A DNA stretch of 64,000 nt from Branchiostoma floridae (GCF_000003815.2 NC_049997.1:16346817-16410816); one strand, 5' to 3'; counted from the stretch's first letter, positions 23,426 through 35,830 are shown. The notes: a model not told the origin generated them from the letters alone. Made by a program: numbers and translations.

Positions 23426-24320
23426 TTTGCTCATTTGGCAGATATTTTAAACGATTTACAGTGTGGATGAAAACAATTTTTGGAAAGGGCGCAATGATGT
23501 CATCCATGTAATCAAATCAACATCGCATAAAGTCCAAAACTCCACAATATGTAAATCCCTTTTTAGTATGCCACAGGACCTTGTCAACGTAGGTGGTATT
23601 TTGTCTACGAGCTTGGCGCCGAAACTGTAAATTTAGCGTCTGTTTTGCCCCCACGAGTATCCTATGATATTTGCTTTCCCGACACCTCGTCTCATAACAA
23701 CATAACGCGCCACAGGAATTCTGTTTAAGAAATTAATAATCACGTTTTGTTTGAGGTTGCTATAATCAGTTTTGGGAAATGTTCCTCCCCCAAGAGTTGT
23801 CTTTCCAAACACATCAATATTATTATTTCAGTAAGGATTAATATTTAGACGTACCCTAGCATCGAAGTGTCAGTACAGTTACCTATTAGTAGCTTTCGCT
23901 CAATAGTTTTTTCTTTTCTTCTAGTCTTTTAGACCTTGTTTGTAATGGTGAAAGCTTTTCAATACAAATTTCAACTTTACCATACATATATATAGGTTTT
24001 TTGATAAGTCTATAGCAGCTATGGTTATGTTAAGGGGCTTAATAAGTCATATGGTTTTAAAAATATAACAAGCCGTCTGAAATATGACAAGGCGCCAAGC
24101 TATATTTCATTAAAGGATTTTACCACACTGTAACTTTCGTTCACGCAGTTTGACATTCTTAAAATTTATGACACAATTCGATAACAATGTGAGTATGTAT
24201 ACATCTTCAGTGTATGGGGATATTTCCCATTTAATCTAGCATAAACAAATACAAGTGTGCATTTTTCGAACAATTTTCAGTGCAATAACATTTCACGCAT
24301 ATGTGTTTTATTCGTGGTAA
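23426..24320. other. intergenic DNA, no gene seen
   Basis: Unique-looking DNA with only short ORFs and no repeat or gene recognised. Confidence 0.35.
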
Positions 24321-24326
24321 CATTTT

Positions 24327-24610
24327 CTACATAAATGGACCATTTCGCGAAACGTTACCAATAAACCTAGCTTTTAAGTGCCGTATCTTCAAGTCTTTAT
24401 ATGGGAATGCCTCAAACCATCTAACCTTAATGGGCCAATAAACAGACAAGACGTTTATTTTGTGTACATCAAACCACATACTGCCCCAGGCGGTCACAGG
24501 ACTGCCCAAGGTACACTGGACACGTGATGTATAGTCAACCGCCATGTGACTTTCATAAATCTCCTTCCCAGACCAGATAAAGCTGGAGAACTCCTTTATG
24601 TTCAATATCT
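24327..24610. promoter_or_regulatory. candidate non-coding regulatory element
   Basis: A compact stretch without repeats carries several binding-site-like words: gggaatgcctc (TEAD-like), gggccaataaacagac (forkhead-like), caaaccacata (Runt-like), acacgtgat (E-box) and cagataaag (GATA-like). The minus-strand ORF of 92 codons over it shows no domain. Inference only. Confidence 0.2.
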
Positions 24611-24831
24611 GTTTTTACGATAATCTAACTGCCCAAAATACTTTTATGTCTTTTTTTTTTCATTTCTAGATATAGCTGAAAAAATGCTTTGATGCAAAAA
24701 TTAACACGTAAATCACCTCCCACATACTTGCAAGCGACAAAATACACATAAAAACATCAAAGGGATCGAAAGTTATATTTACAGCTGCGAACGTACGACA
24801 TGAACAACCTCTTTCACGGAGGTAAAATTAA

Positions 24832-24960
24832 CTCCTATATTTCATTGTTATTACCAAATAGTCAGGTCAAGCCAAAGTTTAGTGCACAACAATTGTAACA
24901 GGTATAATATGTAGGGCGAAGTAACATAAGTTTACATATGCATTGAGGTAACTGGCTTTG
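24832..24960 (-). repeat. retroelement-tail-like fragment, related to 39800-39880
   Basis: The phrase agtttagtgcacaacaa occurs here and at 39818-39834 in the same orientation, each followed by a ctgcaac/ttgtaac plus gtagtgc/gtagggc box. It is probably an end of one repeat family. Confidence 0.4.
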
Positions 24961-25089
24961 AATTTAAAGACAAAATTCTTATGGCTGGATTCGAGGCCTA
25001 CAAATAATTTCGAAGTGATACTCACTAGATATACTAACATAAAGGTAATAATCCACCAAGGCATTATTGAGTTATCGTTTATTTACTGG

Positions 25090-25237
25090 CAGACACACAC
25101 ACACACACACACATACACATTACATACACACACACATACACACACACACATACATATACACACATGCACGCACACGCACATACATACATACATACATACA
25201 GACATACATACACAGGCACTCACGCACGTGTGCATAC

Positions 25238-25272
<35 letters not shown>

Positions 25273-25283
25273 AGCACAAGTTG
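25090..25283. repeat. (CA)n / (CATA)n compound microsatellite
   Basis: Alternating blocks of acacac and acatacat occupy about 190 bp. ORFs crossing it on both strands (runs of HTHT or CVCV) are artefacts. Confidence 0.95.
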
Positions 25284-25299
25284 TCTACTCAAAATTCAA

Positions 25300-25960
25300 G
25301 GCCTAAAGAAGTAGTAGAAACATTCTAACTCTTTCAAAGATATATCGCCGTTGAAAGCATTTCCCATCGCATGGTACTCTAACACGTTACACCTACACAC
25401 CTCTAACGTGAAGTCAAACCGCCGTGAAAAATGCCTCGCCATTTCCACATAAGAGAAGGGAATTATTTCTTACTCGCCGCGAAGCATAACGTATTGCATG
25501 GCATGAGCGTTTGCCCTAGCGGCAATACATTTCAAGTCTAACGCTCCTTCAATATAGCTATTCGCCCATTTCTTCGGCAATCCCCCATATAACTCATGCA
25601 CCCAACTGCGTTGGAGATTTTGGTTGTCGTTGTTTCAATGTCAGGGACATTTTGTCATTTATTTGAGGAGTAAATGTCATAAATTGTACGAATATAGTTC
25701 GGTTCTTTCAATAGAAAAGTTTTGAGGATTATATTTTACAAAATGATTGTTTGTCAGAAACAATGTGTACGTTAATACTCGTTATGTAGCTAGTCTTTCT
25801 GGATATAAAAATAAAGAAAATGTACATGATGGTATACAGATCACATAAAAGAGGTATGACTATTCGAGACGATATGTATTGGTATACTATATGGGTAAAG
25901 TTTGTTTCTCTGTTTACTCAAAATTATGTTTGTTCACCCTGTACTACTTAAAGCTAAGGG
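25300..25960. other. intergenic DNA, no gene seen
   Basis: Unique-looking DNA. The part 25440-25620 is less A/T-rich, without repeats. Nothing is supported. Confidence 0.35.
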
Positions 25961-25966
25961 CACAAC

Positions 25967-26297
25967 CCGCCGTACGTGCAATTTGTCCGTACAATTCTTG
26001 GGAGGCCACGTCCTCCAGGTATTACTGGAAACGTTAAGTCTGTACAGGGCAGGCGCGTCGCCCGTACTGGCACTTACGGGAGTGGGGTGGGGGGCGGTTG
26101 CTGTATGTTGGGGGGGAGGGGGTGGGGGTCCGCAGCCCGATGGCACACAAAGTTTTGCCTGCACGTGAAGTTCTACGTCGTGTCTGCGTGTTCCAAAATT
26201 CGTCGGATTCTTTACGAGGCAGTACTTACCACTTACGGATCCCAAAAGATTGGTCACGTTTTGGCACGTAGACAGCACGTATTTGCACGTACGGCGG
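25967..26297. mobile_element. short inverted-repeat element, copy 2 (family of 5962-6250)
   Basis: The left end ccgccgtacgtgcaattt and the right end cacgtatttgcacgtacggcgg (26276-26297) are inverted. The interior matches copy 1 except for an extra G-rich block (about 26080-26130) of gggggg runs. Confidence 0.82.
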
Positions 26298-26299
26298 TA

Positions 26300-28200
26300 C
26301 TTAGCTTAATAGAGGCATATAGGTCAGCAAGATTCCTTGTTGTTTCAGTAGCAGGGTATATTTTATAGGGAGGGAGTTGCTAGCATCTACACTTTAACGT
26401 TCACCGCGTTTGTACTTTATTATAGTGCCACAGGTGACACATGTGTTCGTTAAAACGTTTTACACTTTGGGAATTTAGGCTCGGAGGAATTCCTGTACAA
26501 AACTGTCAAAAGTTAATGGAGTAATGGTAGGTAACACCGTCAGAGAGTTGTTATGACGTGCACTGGGTGAGTTTACGTAAGGAAATATCCTGCTGTGATT
26601 TACAAAGTACTCGTCATGGGTTTTCAATATTCATAATATTTGACAGGTCGCTTAACGAATTTCATACATGTTCTGTGTCCGTATTTGTCCAATATTTACT
26701 ACTTTTCCAGCGACCTGTACGTGAAGCCTGGTACAGGCTACAAATCCACACGGACCTCATACGGACTTGAATATATACGCACGTGCTTTAAAAATTCTGT
26801 GAACAGTCACTAGGGAGTGTACGACCCCCCCCCCCCCATACTTCTCAAGTCCCATAGCGACGGGGAAGGGTGAAAAAATAAAATGTTCATATTATATATA
26901 TATAGTATAGACATATGGCAGGGAAAGTACATCGAACATATGTGTGCCCCTTGGTTTTGTAATTAGGCGGAATATGACGCAAAATGTAAATGTATGATTT
27001 GATAGGACCACAAAACACACACACACACAAAATACATGAACGGGCCTTGAAACAATCCGTTCTTTATAGGGGCAGGTACCTGTACAGAAACGTCAGGTAC
27101 AGGTACGGACGGTACATGTCCAGAGCATCAGGTCCAGGTCCGGACCTGAACCAGGACGTAAGTATCTGTGAAAACTTGTGAATGTGCGATTTTTTCTACA
27201 AAGGATTCTAGCTAATTGGTGGAGTATCCGACGTCCATTGGCGTTTTAAAATCCCATCTAAACAACACTAACTGTCTCTGTTTTGACCAAATTTGACTGT
27301 AGAAGCTTGGTAACAATGACTATCAACTCTCTCCTTATTCGCTCTTGTTCTTTTCTTGGATCTGTAAGCCCCTAAACACTCGAACGCCTGCCAATAAATA
27401 ATCTGTTCATTTTCGAATCATTCTAACATCCGGTCCGGTCCGGTCTGGTTTTGGGTCCGGTTTTTCTGGACCGGTTCAAAAAGAAAAACGGGTACACTGT
27501 ACCGGTATCCACCCCTAGAAACTTTGTATGCATTACTACAAAGTTTAATGTTCTATATAGACTGCACAATGCGGCTCAATGCATAACACATTAATTTGAT
27601 TAATGCACATCGTGAAAGACGGGCTGTGTTTAAGTACCCTACTTCTTCTGTTTCCTAATAGTAGTAATATTTCATAACCTAATATAGCCATTCACGATGG
27701 ATAGACAGAGATAATAGCTAGAGTTAATGTAATGTAAATTATCATTTATATTTCGTCAAAACTCATAGTCAAGCCAGTAACTTGTGTCGTAAAAGAATTT
27801 AGAGGATTCTGGAATAGTCCATTCTGATTCCCTAGGGGAAGATTTTTTTCTATTGTTAAGGTCAACGTTAAAATTTTGTATCATTTTGTTTATATGATTT
27901 ATGAAAAGAACTCACTCTATTTTAGTTTAGTTTTAGTTTGCAGCTTTCCATGTATAATTTTCATGATTGTAAATCGTTATTTCTATCTCCATTGAAAAGT
28001 TGCGAGGCATTTTTTTCGAAAGTAGACACTCTTCGCTTTCTATTGATGTATTTAACAATATAGTACTAAAATAGTAGTTTTGATTTTTAAAATAATGTTT
28101 CATCATGCTAAGCATAGATCCATCGTTCGCCTGGCTTTTCCTCTGATCGTAAAATTATAATTGTGTATGAAAATGCCAATAGTTGTCTACATAAAACTTA
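26300..28200. other. intergenic DNA with short palindromic blocks
   Basis: Includes a poly-C run (about 26826-26838), a TA run (26893-26903) and two blocks of self-complementary words. The first is ggtacctgtacagaaacgtc with aggtacaggtacggacggta (about 27074-27115). The second is ccggtccggtccggtctgg (27431-27449) with tctggaccggttc. No gene was seen. Confidence 0.4.
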
Positions 28201-28201
28201 A

Positions 28202-28290
28202 ACATACATACATACATACATACATACATACATACATACATACATACATACAAACATACATACATACATACATACATACATACATACAAA
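28202..28290. repeat. (CATA)n microsatellite
   Basis: About 21 units of cata/taca with one interruption near 28252. It adjoins a retroelement-like tail (ccttcttggcgaaggt, 28308-28323), so it is probably the microsatellite tail of a minus-strand retroposon. Confidence 0.93.
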
Positions 28291-28299
28291 GGCTACCCA

Positions 28300-28740
28300 A
28301 AACATAACCTTCTTGGCGAAGGTAAAACTACTAAATCACCCCCTCCGTTAGAAGTGGTCGAGTCCATGCAGCGGATGTCATCAAACTGCGGTGAGCGCCT
28401 GGGAACGTAATACTGGGAACGACGGTGCTTCCCTTGGAGCTCGTTCCCACACTCCCTATATTCCCACCGCCCTTTCCGCATGTCATCAGTGAGAAGACAT
28501 ACCGTCCTGCATCGATTTTTCGCCTTACCAAAAGAGATCCGTCCATTTGCCAAGCGATTTTCCCAGCCGTCCGTCTCCGAAGAAAATCGACGAAGTGTGC
28601 GCGGGTGTTGTAGCGGGCTTGCTGAACGTCGAGCCCGCTTGCTTGGGTACTCCTGAAACGGTGAGTACATTCTACAATCCTCCGTCCATGTTATAACACG
28701 AACTTGTGCAAGTGGAGTGTAAATGTTAAGAGTCACTTGG
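28300..28740 (-). other. GC-rich block with open frames on both strands, identity unknown
   Basis: The minus strand is open for 147 codons (28293-28736) with a strongly basic product. The plus strand has an open frame from about 28492 to 28659 ending at a good donor (acg/gtgagt at 28660), containing PYQKRSVHLPSDFPSRP and KKIDEVCAGVVAGLLNVEP. Composition is clearly richer in G+C than the flanks. It could be a retroposon body whose tail is the 28308 palindrome and the microsatellite, or an isolated exon. I cannot choose. Confidence 0.3.
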
Positions 28741-29360
28741 GTATAGGGATTTTGGGTAAGAGAGTTGTAGCGCCGAGTAGAGATTTCAAGAAGGCTTGGG
28801 CTAAAAGCTATACGTACACGCGGTCGCTATAATGTATGTTAGTACGTGTCTGGCAACAAGCATCGGGATAGTACCGCAAACTATACCACAAAACAATGTG
28901 TGAAATACGGACGATTTCGTGTCGTTTGGTACTAGTTTAGTCTTACTCATTGCACAATCTGTGCTACAAACATTCGCTTGAAGATAAACAACATGAAATG
29001 ATGTAACGCAGAATGGGGAATATAATAATTACATTTAACCTAGCCCATCTCTCTGTATGGTACATGTACAATGCACTGAGTGTACCAGGCGTATTTCTTT
29101 GTGGTGTGTATATATGTATATAACTTTGCGTACAGGCCATACACTATCATAACAAAATTTTATATGAGCAATTCGTCCCTTTGGTATTTTCCCACGCTAA
29201 TACATTTTCCCAAGGATACTCCATTTTCCCAGCGTTTGTGTATACATGCCCGGGCAAAGCGCCAGATGGAATTTCCTCGCATGCTTGCTACGAAATTTGC
29301 TGATGATTAATTGTTGCATTTGGGATCAAGTGCGACACCCCGCTACGCGTTTACGCACAC
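28741..29360. other. intergenic DNA, no gene seen
   Basis: A/T-rich; only isolated short ORFs. Confidence 0.35.
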
Positions 29361-29540
29361 GCAGTCACGAGTTCTATTCCCAAACAGCTAATATTTAATT
29401 TGCAGAAGAAAAAAAAATAACAGTCACGAGTTCTATTCCCAAACATCTAATATTTGATTTGCAGAAGAAAAAAAAAAAAACAGTCACGAGTTCTATTCCC
29501 AAACATCTAATACTTGATTAACAGAAGAACAAAAAATATA
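29361..29540 (+). repeat. three tandem copies, 59-60 bp period
   Basis: The phrase cagtcacgagttctattccc occurs at 29362, 29421 and 29481, each followed by an aaacatctaatatttgattt-like end and an A-run. The copies are nearly identical, so the expansion is recent. Confidence 0.93.
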
Positions 29541-30060
29541 AAACGATTCTTTTACAAAAGAAACATACTATTAGACAGAAGTAGGGCGATGGTAAATGAG
29601 GTGCTGTCTAAACCGGAAGTCATGAATACAAATAACTATTATTAGTCTGCGTGCTTTTGCCAGCGGTGTTATTGCCATAGCAACGTAAGAAAAACAAGCA
29701 GCAATCTTCCGTTATTTTGAACAAGAACATCATTGAAACAAATGAATGACGTACGCAAAGATTTTTTGGTGAAATTCTTCTGAAGTTTTTACTATTTTTT
29801 GTGATAATTTTTTATCTCTCTTATCAAAGGCTTAAGAAGTGCGCTGTTTTTGTGTCGTTTGTAGTGAATAATTGCGCTTGTTTTATGACGGTAAACTTAA
29901 TTAGCATCTGTTTTAGACATGCGCAAAGGACTCATTACCAAAGGTTGACCTTTCCGAATTGGGGTCATCGTAAACCGCCGAAGACCAGACACCGTTTCAA
30001 AGTAGCGGAAAGTAAAAACATCGTTCAATTTCACGGGAGTGTTCTTAAAACCAAGCAGCG

Positions 30061-30314
30061 TAAAGGTGGTATCTCACTGCACTTGGGGCACCGGTGCGGC
30101 ACTGCGGGGTTCGAAAGATTACTCAAAGAATTTAGGAGATAGAGCACGAATTTTCTTACGTTTTGTGTATTTTGTAGTCTTCTAAGTCATCCGTGTACGT
30201 ATGACGCAGTATCTGAATTATGAAAAATCGGCGAAAATAACAAAAACAGTGCCGCAGTGAACGAACCCCGCAGTGCCACACCGGTGCCTCAAGTGCAGTG
30301 AAATATCATCTTTA
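30061..30314. mobile_element. MITE with about 53-bp arms (family of 53305 and 54035)
   Basis: The left arm (taaaggtggtatctcactgc onward, 30061-30113) pairs with the right arm ending tcatcttta (to 30314). The core (acgaattttcttacgttttg; tatctgaattatgaaaaatc) is shared with 54035-54286. Confidence 0.88.
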
Positions 30315-31512
30315 CTTTCCAAGCAGAGTTCTAACTCCGGTCGGTTTTTACGTCATTTTAGGCGTATTCTACTGGCTTTTTTTTCTAGTTCTTCTTTTTT
30401 TTTACTGCTACACAAAAAGAAAGCTTGACAAAATAGAAAGCCAAGCCTAGTCTACCGTACATAGCACATTGGTTCTTTCTAACCCACAAATATATTTCCA
30501 TTCTTTTTTAAATTTCCAGTTCACAATGTTTTTGCCCATCTTGTCTTACATACTACATCATTGATTGATAACTCAAGAATAGTTTGAAAGCCTTTTTTTC
30601 AGTTCAATTTTTGACCCAGTCTACTTTACATAACGCATCGGTCATTCTAACATGTTTTCAAAACCTTTTTGCCTTTTTTCACTCACAATTATTGACCTAG
30701 TATACCATATATAGCACATCCATAATAATTACCGCACAAAATCTATACCGACCATGACACAGCCGACCTAACGTTGACTTGGTCAAACGATCTACGTAAC
30801 GATATCTATAACTCCTAAATATTATCTTACATTTCATAATCAAACGCCCCATCAAGTAGATATTGACACAATATAAATTCAAAGAGATATATTTTCAAAA
30901 TTCTATATGGAATACTATGGATTTGCGCTTATGTTTTAAATTTGTATAAGGGCATACATTGAAATTTACACCCATATAATGCCATAACGATCTTATGAAC
31001 GGTATTATTATTACTAATGATATTACAACAAACATAATTGCCTATTCACAGATATCTATGTCATTAATATTATATATTGATATCATGTTTCATAGTCTAA
31101 TTACATTATTCTAGATGATATCTACATGAGTGGCGTTCAGAATCAACGATTCCATTAAAAATTGCTTTTTCTACTTGACAAATCTAGCATAATATGTCAT
31201 GTAATGTCATAAAACAATGATTTTGTATTTCATAAAACTTACAATTTTTAATAATCAGCATTTTAGTAACGTTACGATGTCAGTGTTAGTGGTTAGTTTT
31301 CATCTAAGTAATAAAATAAATGATAAACTGTGACATAACATAATTATATCATATCATATCATGCCGTAAATCAAGGAATTTTCTATTTACAGTAGATACA
31401 CAGTAGTTGCAAGTACTTGAATGGCGTTTACAATCAAAATTACGATGAGAAATGATTTTAGTGTTGTCTGATAATGAATATCACGCAACAATAAGGTGAC
31501 TAAGTGTTCTAA
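30315..31512. other. A/T-rich intergenic DNA
   Basis: The words cagtctactttacataacgc, tagtctaccgtacatagcac and tagtataccatatatagcac recur (30448, 30614, 30697), so decayed 80-160-bp repeats are likely. No gene was seen. Confidence 0.4.
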
Positions 31513-31920
31513 TTTACGAGAAATTTACAAGCCCGACCATAAGATATAGATTGTGATAATTCTATCCCCCGTCAAAATTGCCCTTTTCCACAGAGTATGG
31601 CTGGAGGTATATATAAATATCTTAAATTTATTGTTTACGATAATTTAATCATTTACGAGAAATTGACAAGATTGGTCGTAAAAATGGATTCTAATAATTT
31701 GTATGCCCCATGAAAATTGACTTTCTTCAACAAATAGGGCATGGCTTTAGGTATACAGGACCAAAGTGTATTGTTTACGATAATTTCCTTATTTACGAGA
31801 AATTTACAAGATTGGTCGTAAAAAATGATTCTAATAATTTATATGCCCCCATGAAAATTGACTTTCCCCAACAAATAGAGCATGTATACATAAACAGCCT
31901 AAAATTTATGGTCATTTATT
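31513..31920 (+). repeat. three tandem copies, about 141-bp period
   Basis: The phrase ttacgagaaatttacaag (31514), ttacgagaaattgacaag (31654) and ttacgagaaatttacaag (31795) heads each unit. Each continues with tcgtaaaa, ttctaataattt and atgccccatgaaaattgact, with the first copy most diverged. Confidence 0.88.
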
Positions 31921-32565
31921 GCTTCCGAAATGAAGGTATGTTTAATTCATTTCACAGTTAACGACCGTGAAGGGATGTATATTTTTTCTCAGGACGATGA
32001 TTTTTGCTGCCGAAGGGGATTTCTTGAGAAATATAATCGCTTCCGATGACAAAGAGATATAGCTTAGGCCACAGCAAGTGCAATTTATGGATGACAACCT
32101 CAGCAGACACCATATTGAATGAGAGAGGATAAAAAAAGATTGGTTGAAAACAAGTTATCTAGATTTAAAAATAGACGTTGTAAAAAGAATTGAGGCAAAA
32201 AACAACAAGGTATTTGTAGTCCTGTATTCCAGAGGTGACACTAGCGTGGTAGATTGGTATCACTTTATAAGTCATCATCAAGAGCTAACAGAGATCTTTC
32301 TTTGCAATCCAGTATTGTAACCCAAAACGCTTGAGTGGCTCCATGGACCTTTTTTTGCGGTGAATCCCAGGTAAATACGATGAAATAAAACTTATTAAGT
32401 TGGCAGCCACATTGGTGCCACTTTAACTGTAGAACTAGTTTAACTTCTACAAATACAATCATTACTACTTGTACCAAACTACTGTCCCTTCTACAAGTAC
32501 AATCGAGACTACTACACGATATACATCTTCCCATGTTGGTGCATTCAAAATCATAGAAGTGGGAA
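31921..32565. other. intergenic DNA, no gene seen
   Basis: No repeat or coding signal recognised. The minus-strand ORF at 32265-32534 has no domain features. Confidence 0.35.
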
Positions 32566-32569
32566 GAAT

Positions 32570-32910
32570 TTCTTTTTTTCCAAAATCACGCAAAAACTAA
32601 TGAGCGCGCTGATGTCATCCACAAAACCTACTTGCTTTGGCCTTATAGAAAAATGCTCTGACGTTGGACTGAGTTACGACTTGATTACACCATCTTTTTT
32701 TCCATGTTGGTACTTGTCCAGTTCTCTATGGGGGGGGGGTCATTTTTTTCCAAATCAGGCAAAAACTAATGAGCGCGCTGATATCATCCACAAAATCTAC
32801 TTGCTTTTGCCTTATAGACAAATGCACCGACGTTGGAGTGAGTTACGACTTGATAGACATCGGTCGATACATATACGATTATCCTACTTGTGCGCGAGGA
32901 AAGAGCGGGT
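32570..32910 (+). repeat. two tandem copies, 169-bp period
   Basis: The phrase aaaaactaatgagcgcgctg occurs at 32592 and 32761 and is followed in both by tcatccacaaaa and ggagtgagttacgacttgat-like text. A poly-G run (about 32730-32738) ends the first copy. Confidence 0.9.
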
Positions 32911-33270
32911 CTCCGGCTCGCGTTATCCAATGTAAGAGCACTCAAGATCCGCAATCTCACATCTATACATCATGTAGTGATGTAGATGGATTTGAAGGCT
33001 GACATTTTGATCCTCGTCGCTGCATGCATCTGATGGTGAATCGAAAAGTGGACATTCTATCAACAAGTTACAGTTGCGTTAAAGTGCTATTGTAATAAAA
33101 TTTGCTCTATATGTACGTACAAAATTGATCCTTTGTGCTCTTTCCTGAGACAACTTAGTAACATGTGTAATGGGGACAGTCCCGTCAATGTCTTGTTAAA
33201 GTGTCAGTGCAACGAAATTTCCTCTATATTTACGTAAAAATTGATATTTTGTGCTGTTTGGAGGGACGAC

Positions 33271-34225
33271 TTAACCCTATTCAGACCGGGGGGGGGGGGC
33301 TTTTGAGGCCTGCGCCTACTTTGATGTCCTATAACGCCAGAACGGCTTACGCTAGGGCCACCAAATTTTGTGAGTTTTCCTAAAATATTGTTGGCAACAA
33401 TTTTACGAAGTTTGAAAAATTTTCCATATTTTCGTGTTGCCATGGCAACCGTTTGTTGACAGGCTGTTTTGCCAAAAATCACTATTTTTGGTTCTAACAA
33501 TGTATTTTTCACATTCATTTGCTATATTACTGCTATTTTGTTACATAAATAAAATCTTATATTATCTAGCATATCTTTCATAATTATATATGCATAAATT
33601 ATGCTAATTTGATGACGTCATCAGCCCAAAATCCAAGATGGCGGACCGTATGGCCAGATCAAGAATAACGAGTTAATTATCCCTTAAAATTTATAACTAC
33701 CTGGTATTTTTTCATCAAAAACCATCTAAATGAATGTATTTAGTCTATTTCCATTGCCCTTTGTGATTATTTGTTGCAAAAAAAGTATTTTTAAAAAATC
33801 AAGGTGATGGATATAATATGGCGGAGTCCAACTGGTATCTTAGATGTGTATGACGTCATTTTATGACGTCATTTTGACGTCATTGATGTTGCTATTGGCA
33901 ACGCAAGTCGTAATAAACATTATTATTCTGTTATCTGCACTTGTTGTTACATTTTTGTAGAATAACTTCAAAGTTTTCTGAGAATACCCTTTTTTCATGG
34001 GTCCGGCCAATATAATCAAATTGATGACGTCATCATTACGTCATCTTACGTCAACGTAACGTCAAACGTCAAATACTTGTCAGATATTATGTCAATATCA
34101 TGTCCTAAAAATTTAGTGGCCCTACGGCACGTCGTTTTAGAGTTATAGGACTTCAAAGTGGAGGGCCTCAAAAGCCCCCCCCCCGGTCCAGGGATGACCA
34201 AAAAAGCCCGGTCTGAATAGGGTTA
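33271..34225. mobile_element. 955-bp non-autonomous DNA transposon with TTAACCCTATTCAGACCGGG ends
   Basis: The left end ttaaccctattcagaccggg is the exact reverse complement of cccggtctgaatagggttaa at the right end. Subterminal poly-G (left) and poly-C (right) and ggcttttgaggcc/ggcctcaaaagcc extend the inverted repeat. The interior is non-coding and carries several TGACGTCA palindromes. A TTAA at each outer edge may be the target duplication. Confidence 0.92.
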
Positions 34226-34239
34226 ATATTGGGTATGAC

Positions 34240-34490
34240 GTAAAAAGTATGGCGTCAATGTGGCTAGTGAAATTTCCTCTATGTTAACGTACAAAATTGA
34301 TCTTTTGTGTCCCTTGGTGGGACAACTTAGTAATGGTAATGACGTCACAAATATGGCGTGGTGTCGCCCATGCAATAAAATTTCCTCTACATCAGCGTAG
34401 AAATTGATCTTCTTGTGCTCTTTGGTGGGACAAATTAGTAATGGATCATGACGTCACAAGTTTGGTGACGTCACGTAGGGCATTCGGCTC
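34240..34490 (+). repeat. degenerate tandem copies, about 90 bp, extending back to 33080
   Basis: The phrases gtgaaatttcctctatgtta, aataaaatttcctctacatc and tggtgggacaacttagtaat recur at about 34268, 34375 and 34314. The related aacgaaatttcctctatatt lies at 33211 and ataaaatttgctctatatg at 33095, on the other side of the transposon. The array was therefore split by the 33271-34225 insertion. Confidence 0.7.
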
Positions 34491-34499
34491 AAACCCATA

Positions 34500-34830
34500 A
34501 TGTATAATGGTTTTGAGTCCCCAGTTATCCTCGGACGTCGTGCCCTTGGGAAAGGCACTTTACACTGATTTCTTCAATTCACTCAGGTAAAAAGTACTGC
34601 TTAGCTTCCATTGGGTAGGACGTTTAATGTAGGTTCCCTTCTCAAGGACAGCCACACCTCGAGCATGCAAAAGTACCCACCACACATATCGAAAAGAGAA
34701 GGGGACCTTCCCGGTGTGAGTGGTTCAAAACATTCAGTTTTTTGGCCGCACATGGGGTAATTGTTTTTGTATTGGGGTCACCTGAGTTAGTGCTGGATGG
34801 CAGCCGTTCCAGACCCTTGCGACAGTCGTA
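34500..34830 (+). mobile_element. SINE-like repeat (families shared with 46205 and 62930)
   Basis: The part ccttgggaaaggcactttac to taggacgtttaatgta (34550-34631) matches 62985-63070. The part ggtgtgagtggttcaaaaca to ccagacccttgcga (34713-34823) matches 46207-46320. Confidence 0.65.
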
Positions 34831-35465
34831 TTTAAGTTTTTCTGTGACGTCACGATCGGTTGCTAATTTGTCTTTTTATTTTTCATATTTTTCTTATCTT
34901 AGTCTCGCCAAAGAGCACACAGCAGAGGGTTAATTTTAATATCACATACTTTTACATGTAGATGTTTTCAAAAAAAGACTTTTTTTAATTATGTGAACGA
35001 TAGAGGAGATTTCGTTTTACTCGTAATAAAATATGCCGCGACACAAATTCACTGCTATTTGGGACACCATAATAGGATAAAAGTGCAATACAGATGGAAA
35101 ATTGTACTTTCTAATGAAATGAGTTGATTTATTTTCAACAAAATCACAACCAATTTAGCATAAATTTTCAGTGCGCTTATGATCATAAACCATAACAGAC
35201 GATAAATCGAAAAAGTGGAGCTACTATCAGCTCGTTACAGTTGCGTCTAAAGCTCGTCAAAGTCGAGTCTGTGACTCGTTAAAGTCGGGACACACAAATT
35301 CAATGTCACCCGGGGACGCTAAAGATACAACTGTAGATTGAATGTCGTAATTTCTAATAAAATTAGTCGATTCAGTTCCAACTGGAATAACATTAAGCAG
35401 CGTGCCGCGGATTGATTGAGACCACTTATGAACTTGAACGTGATTAAGGTCAGGAAACATCATCA
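34831..35465. other. intergenic DNA, no gene seen
   Basis: A/T-rich, without recognised repeats. Phrases such as ctcgttacagttgcg (35231) and ctcgttaaagtcggg (35276) hint at a very decayed short repeat. Confidence 0.3.
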
Positions 35466-35479
35466 TGCATGAACACGTT

Positions 35480-35830
35480 ACAGTTTGCTACAGTGCCTGG
35501 TTGTGTCTACATTGCTCTCCAGTTTCTGGTTGTCCCTCACGTGTATGGTTGCCCCTCTATGGTTGTCCCACCAGAGCCTGGCTGTGTCTCCAGTGCCTGG
35601 TTTTCCCTCTAGTGCCTGGTTGTCCTTCCAGTGCCTGGTTGTTCCTCCAGTGCCTGGTTGTCTTTGAAGTGCCTGGTTGTCCCTCCAGTACCTGATTGTC
35701 CTTAAATACCTGGTTGTCCTTCCAGTGCCTGGTTGTCCCTCCAGTGCCTGGTTGTCCTTCCAGTGCCTGGTTGTCCCTTCATTGCCTGGTTGTTCCTCCA
35801 GTACCTGGTTGCCACTACAGTGCTTTATCG
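35480..35830 (+). repeat. minisatellite, about 20-bp unit
   Basis: The unit gtgcctggttgtccytcca is repeated about 16 times with substitutions (cagagcctggctgtgtctc; gtacctggttgccac). ORFs across it are artefacts. Confidence 0.92.

Noticed and set aside
24958-25314. ORFs of HTHT/CVCV type on three frames
   Set aside because: Translation of the CA/CATA microsatellite.
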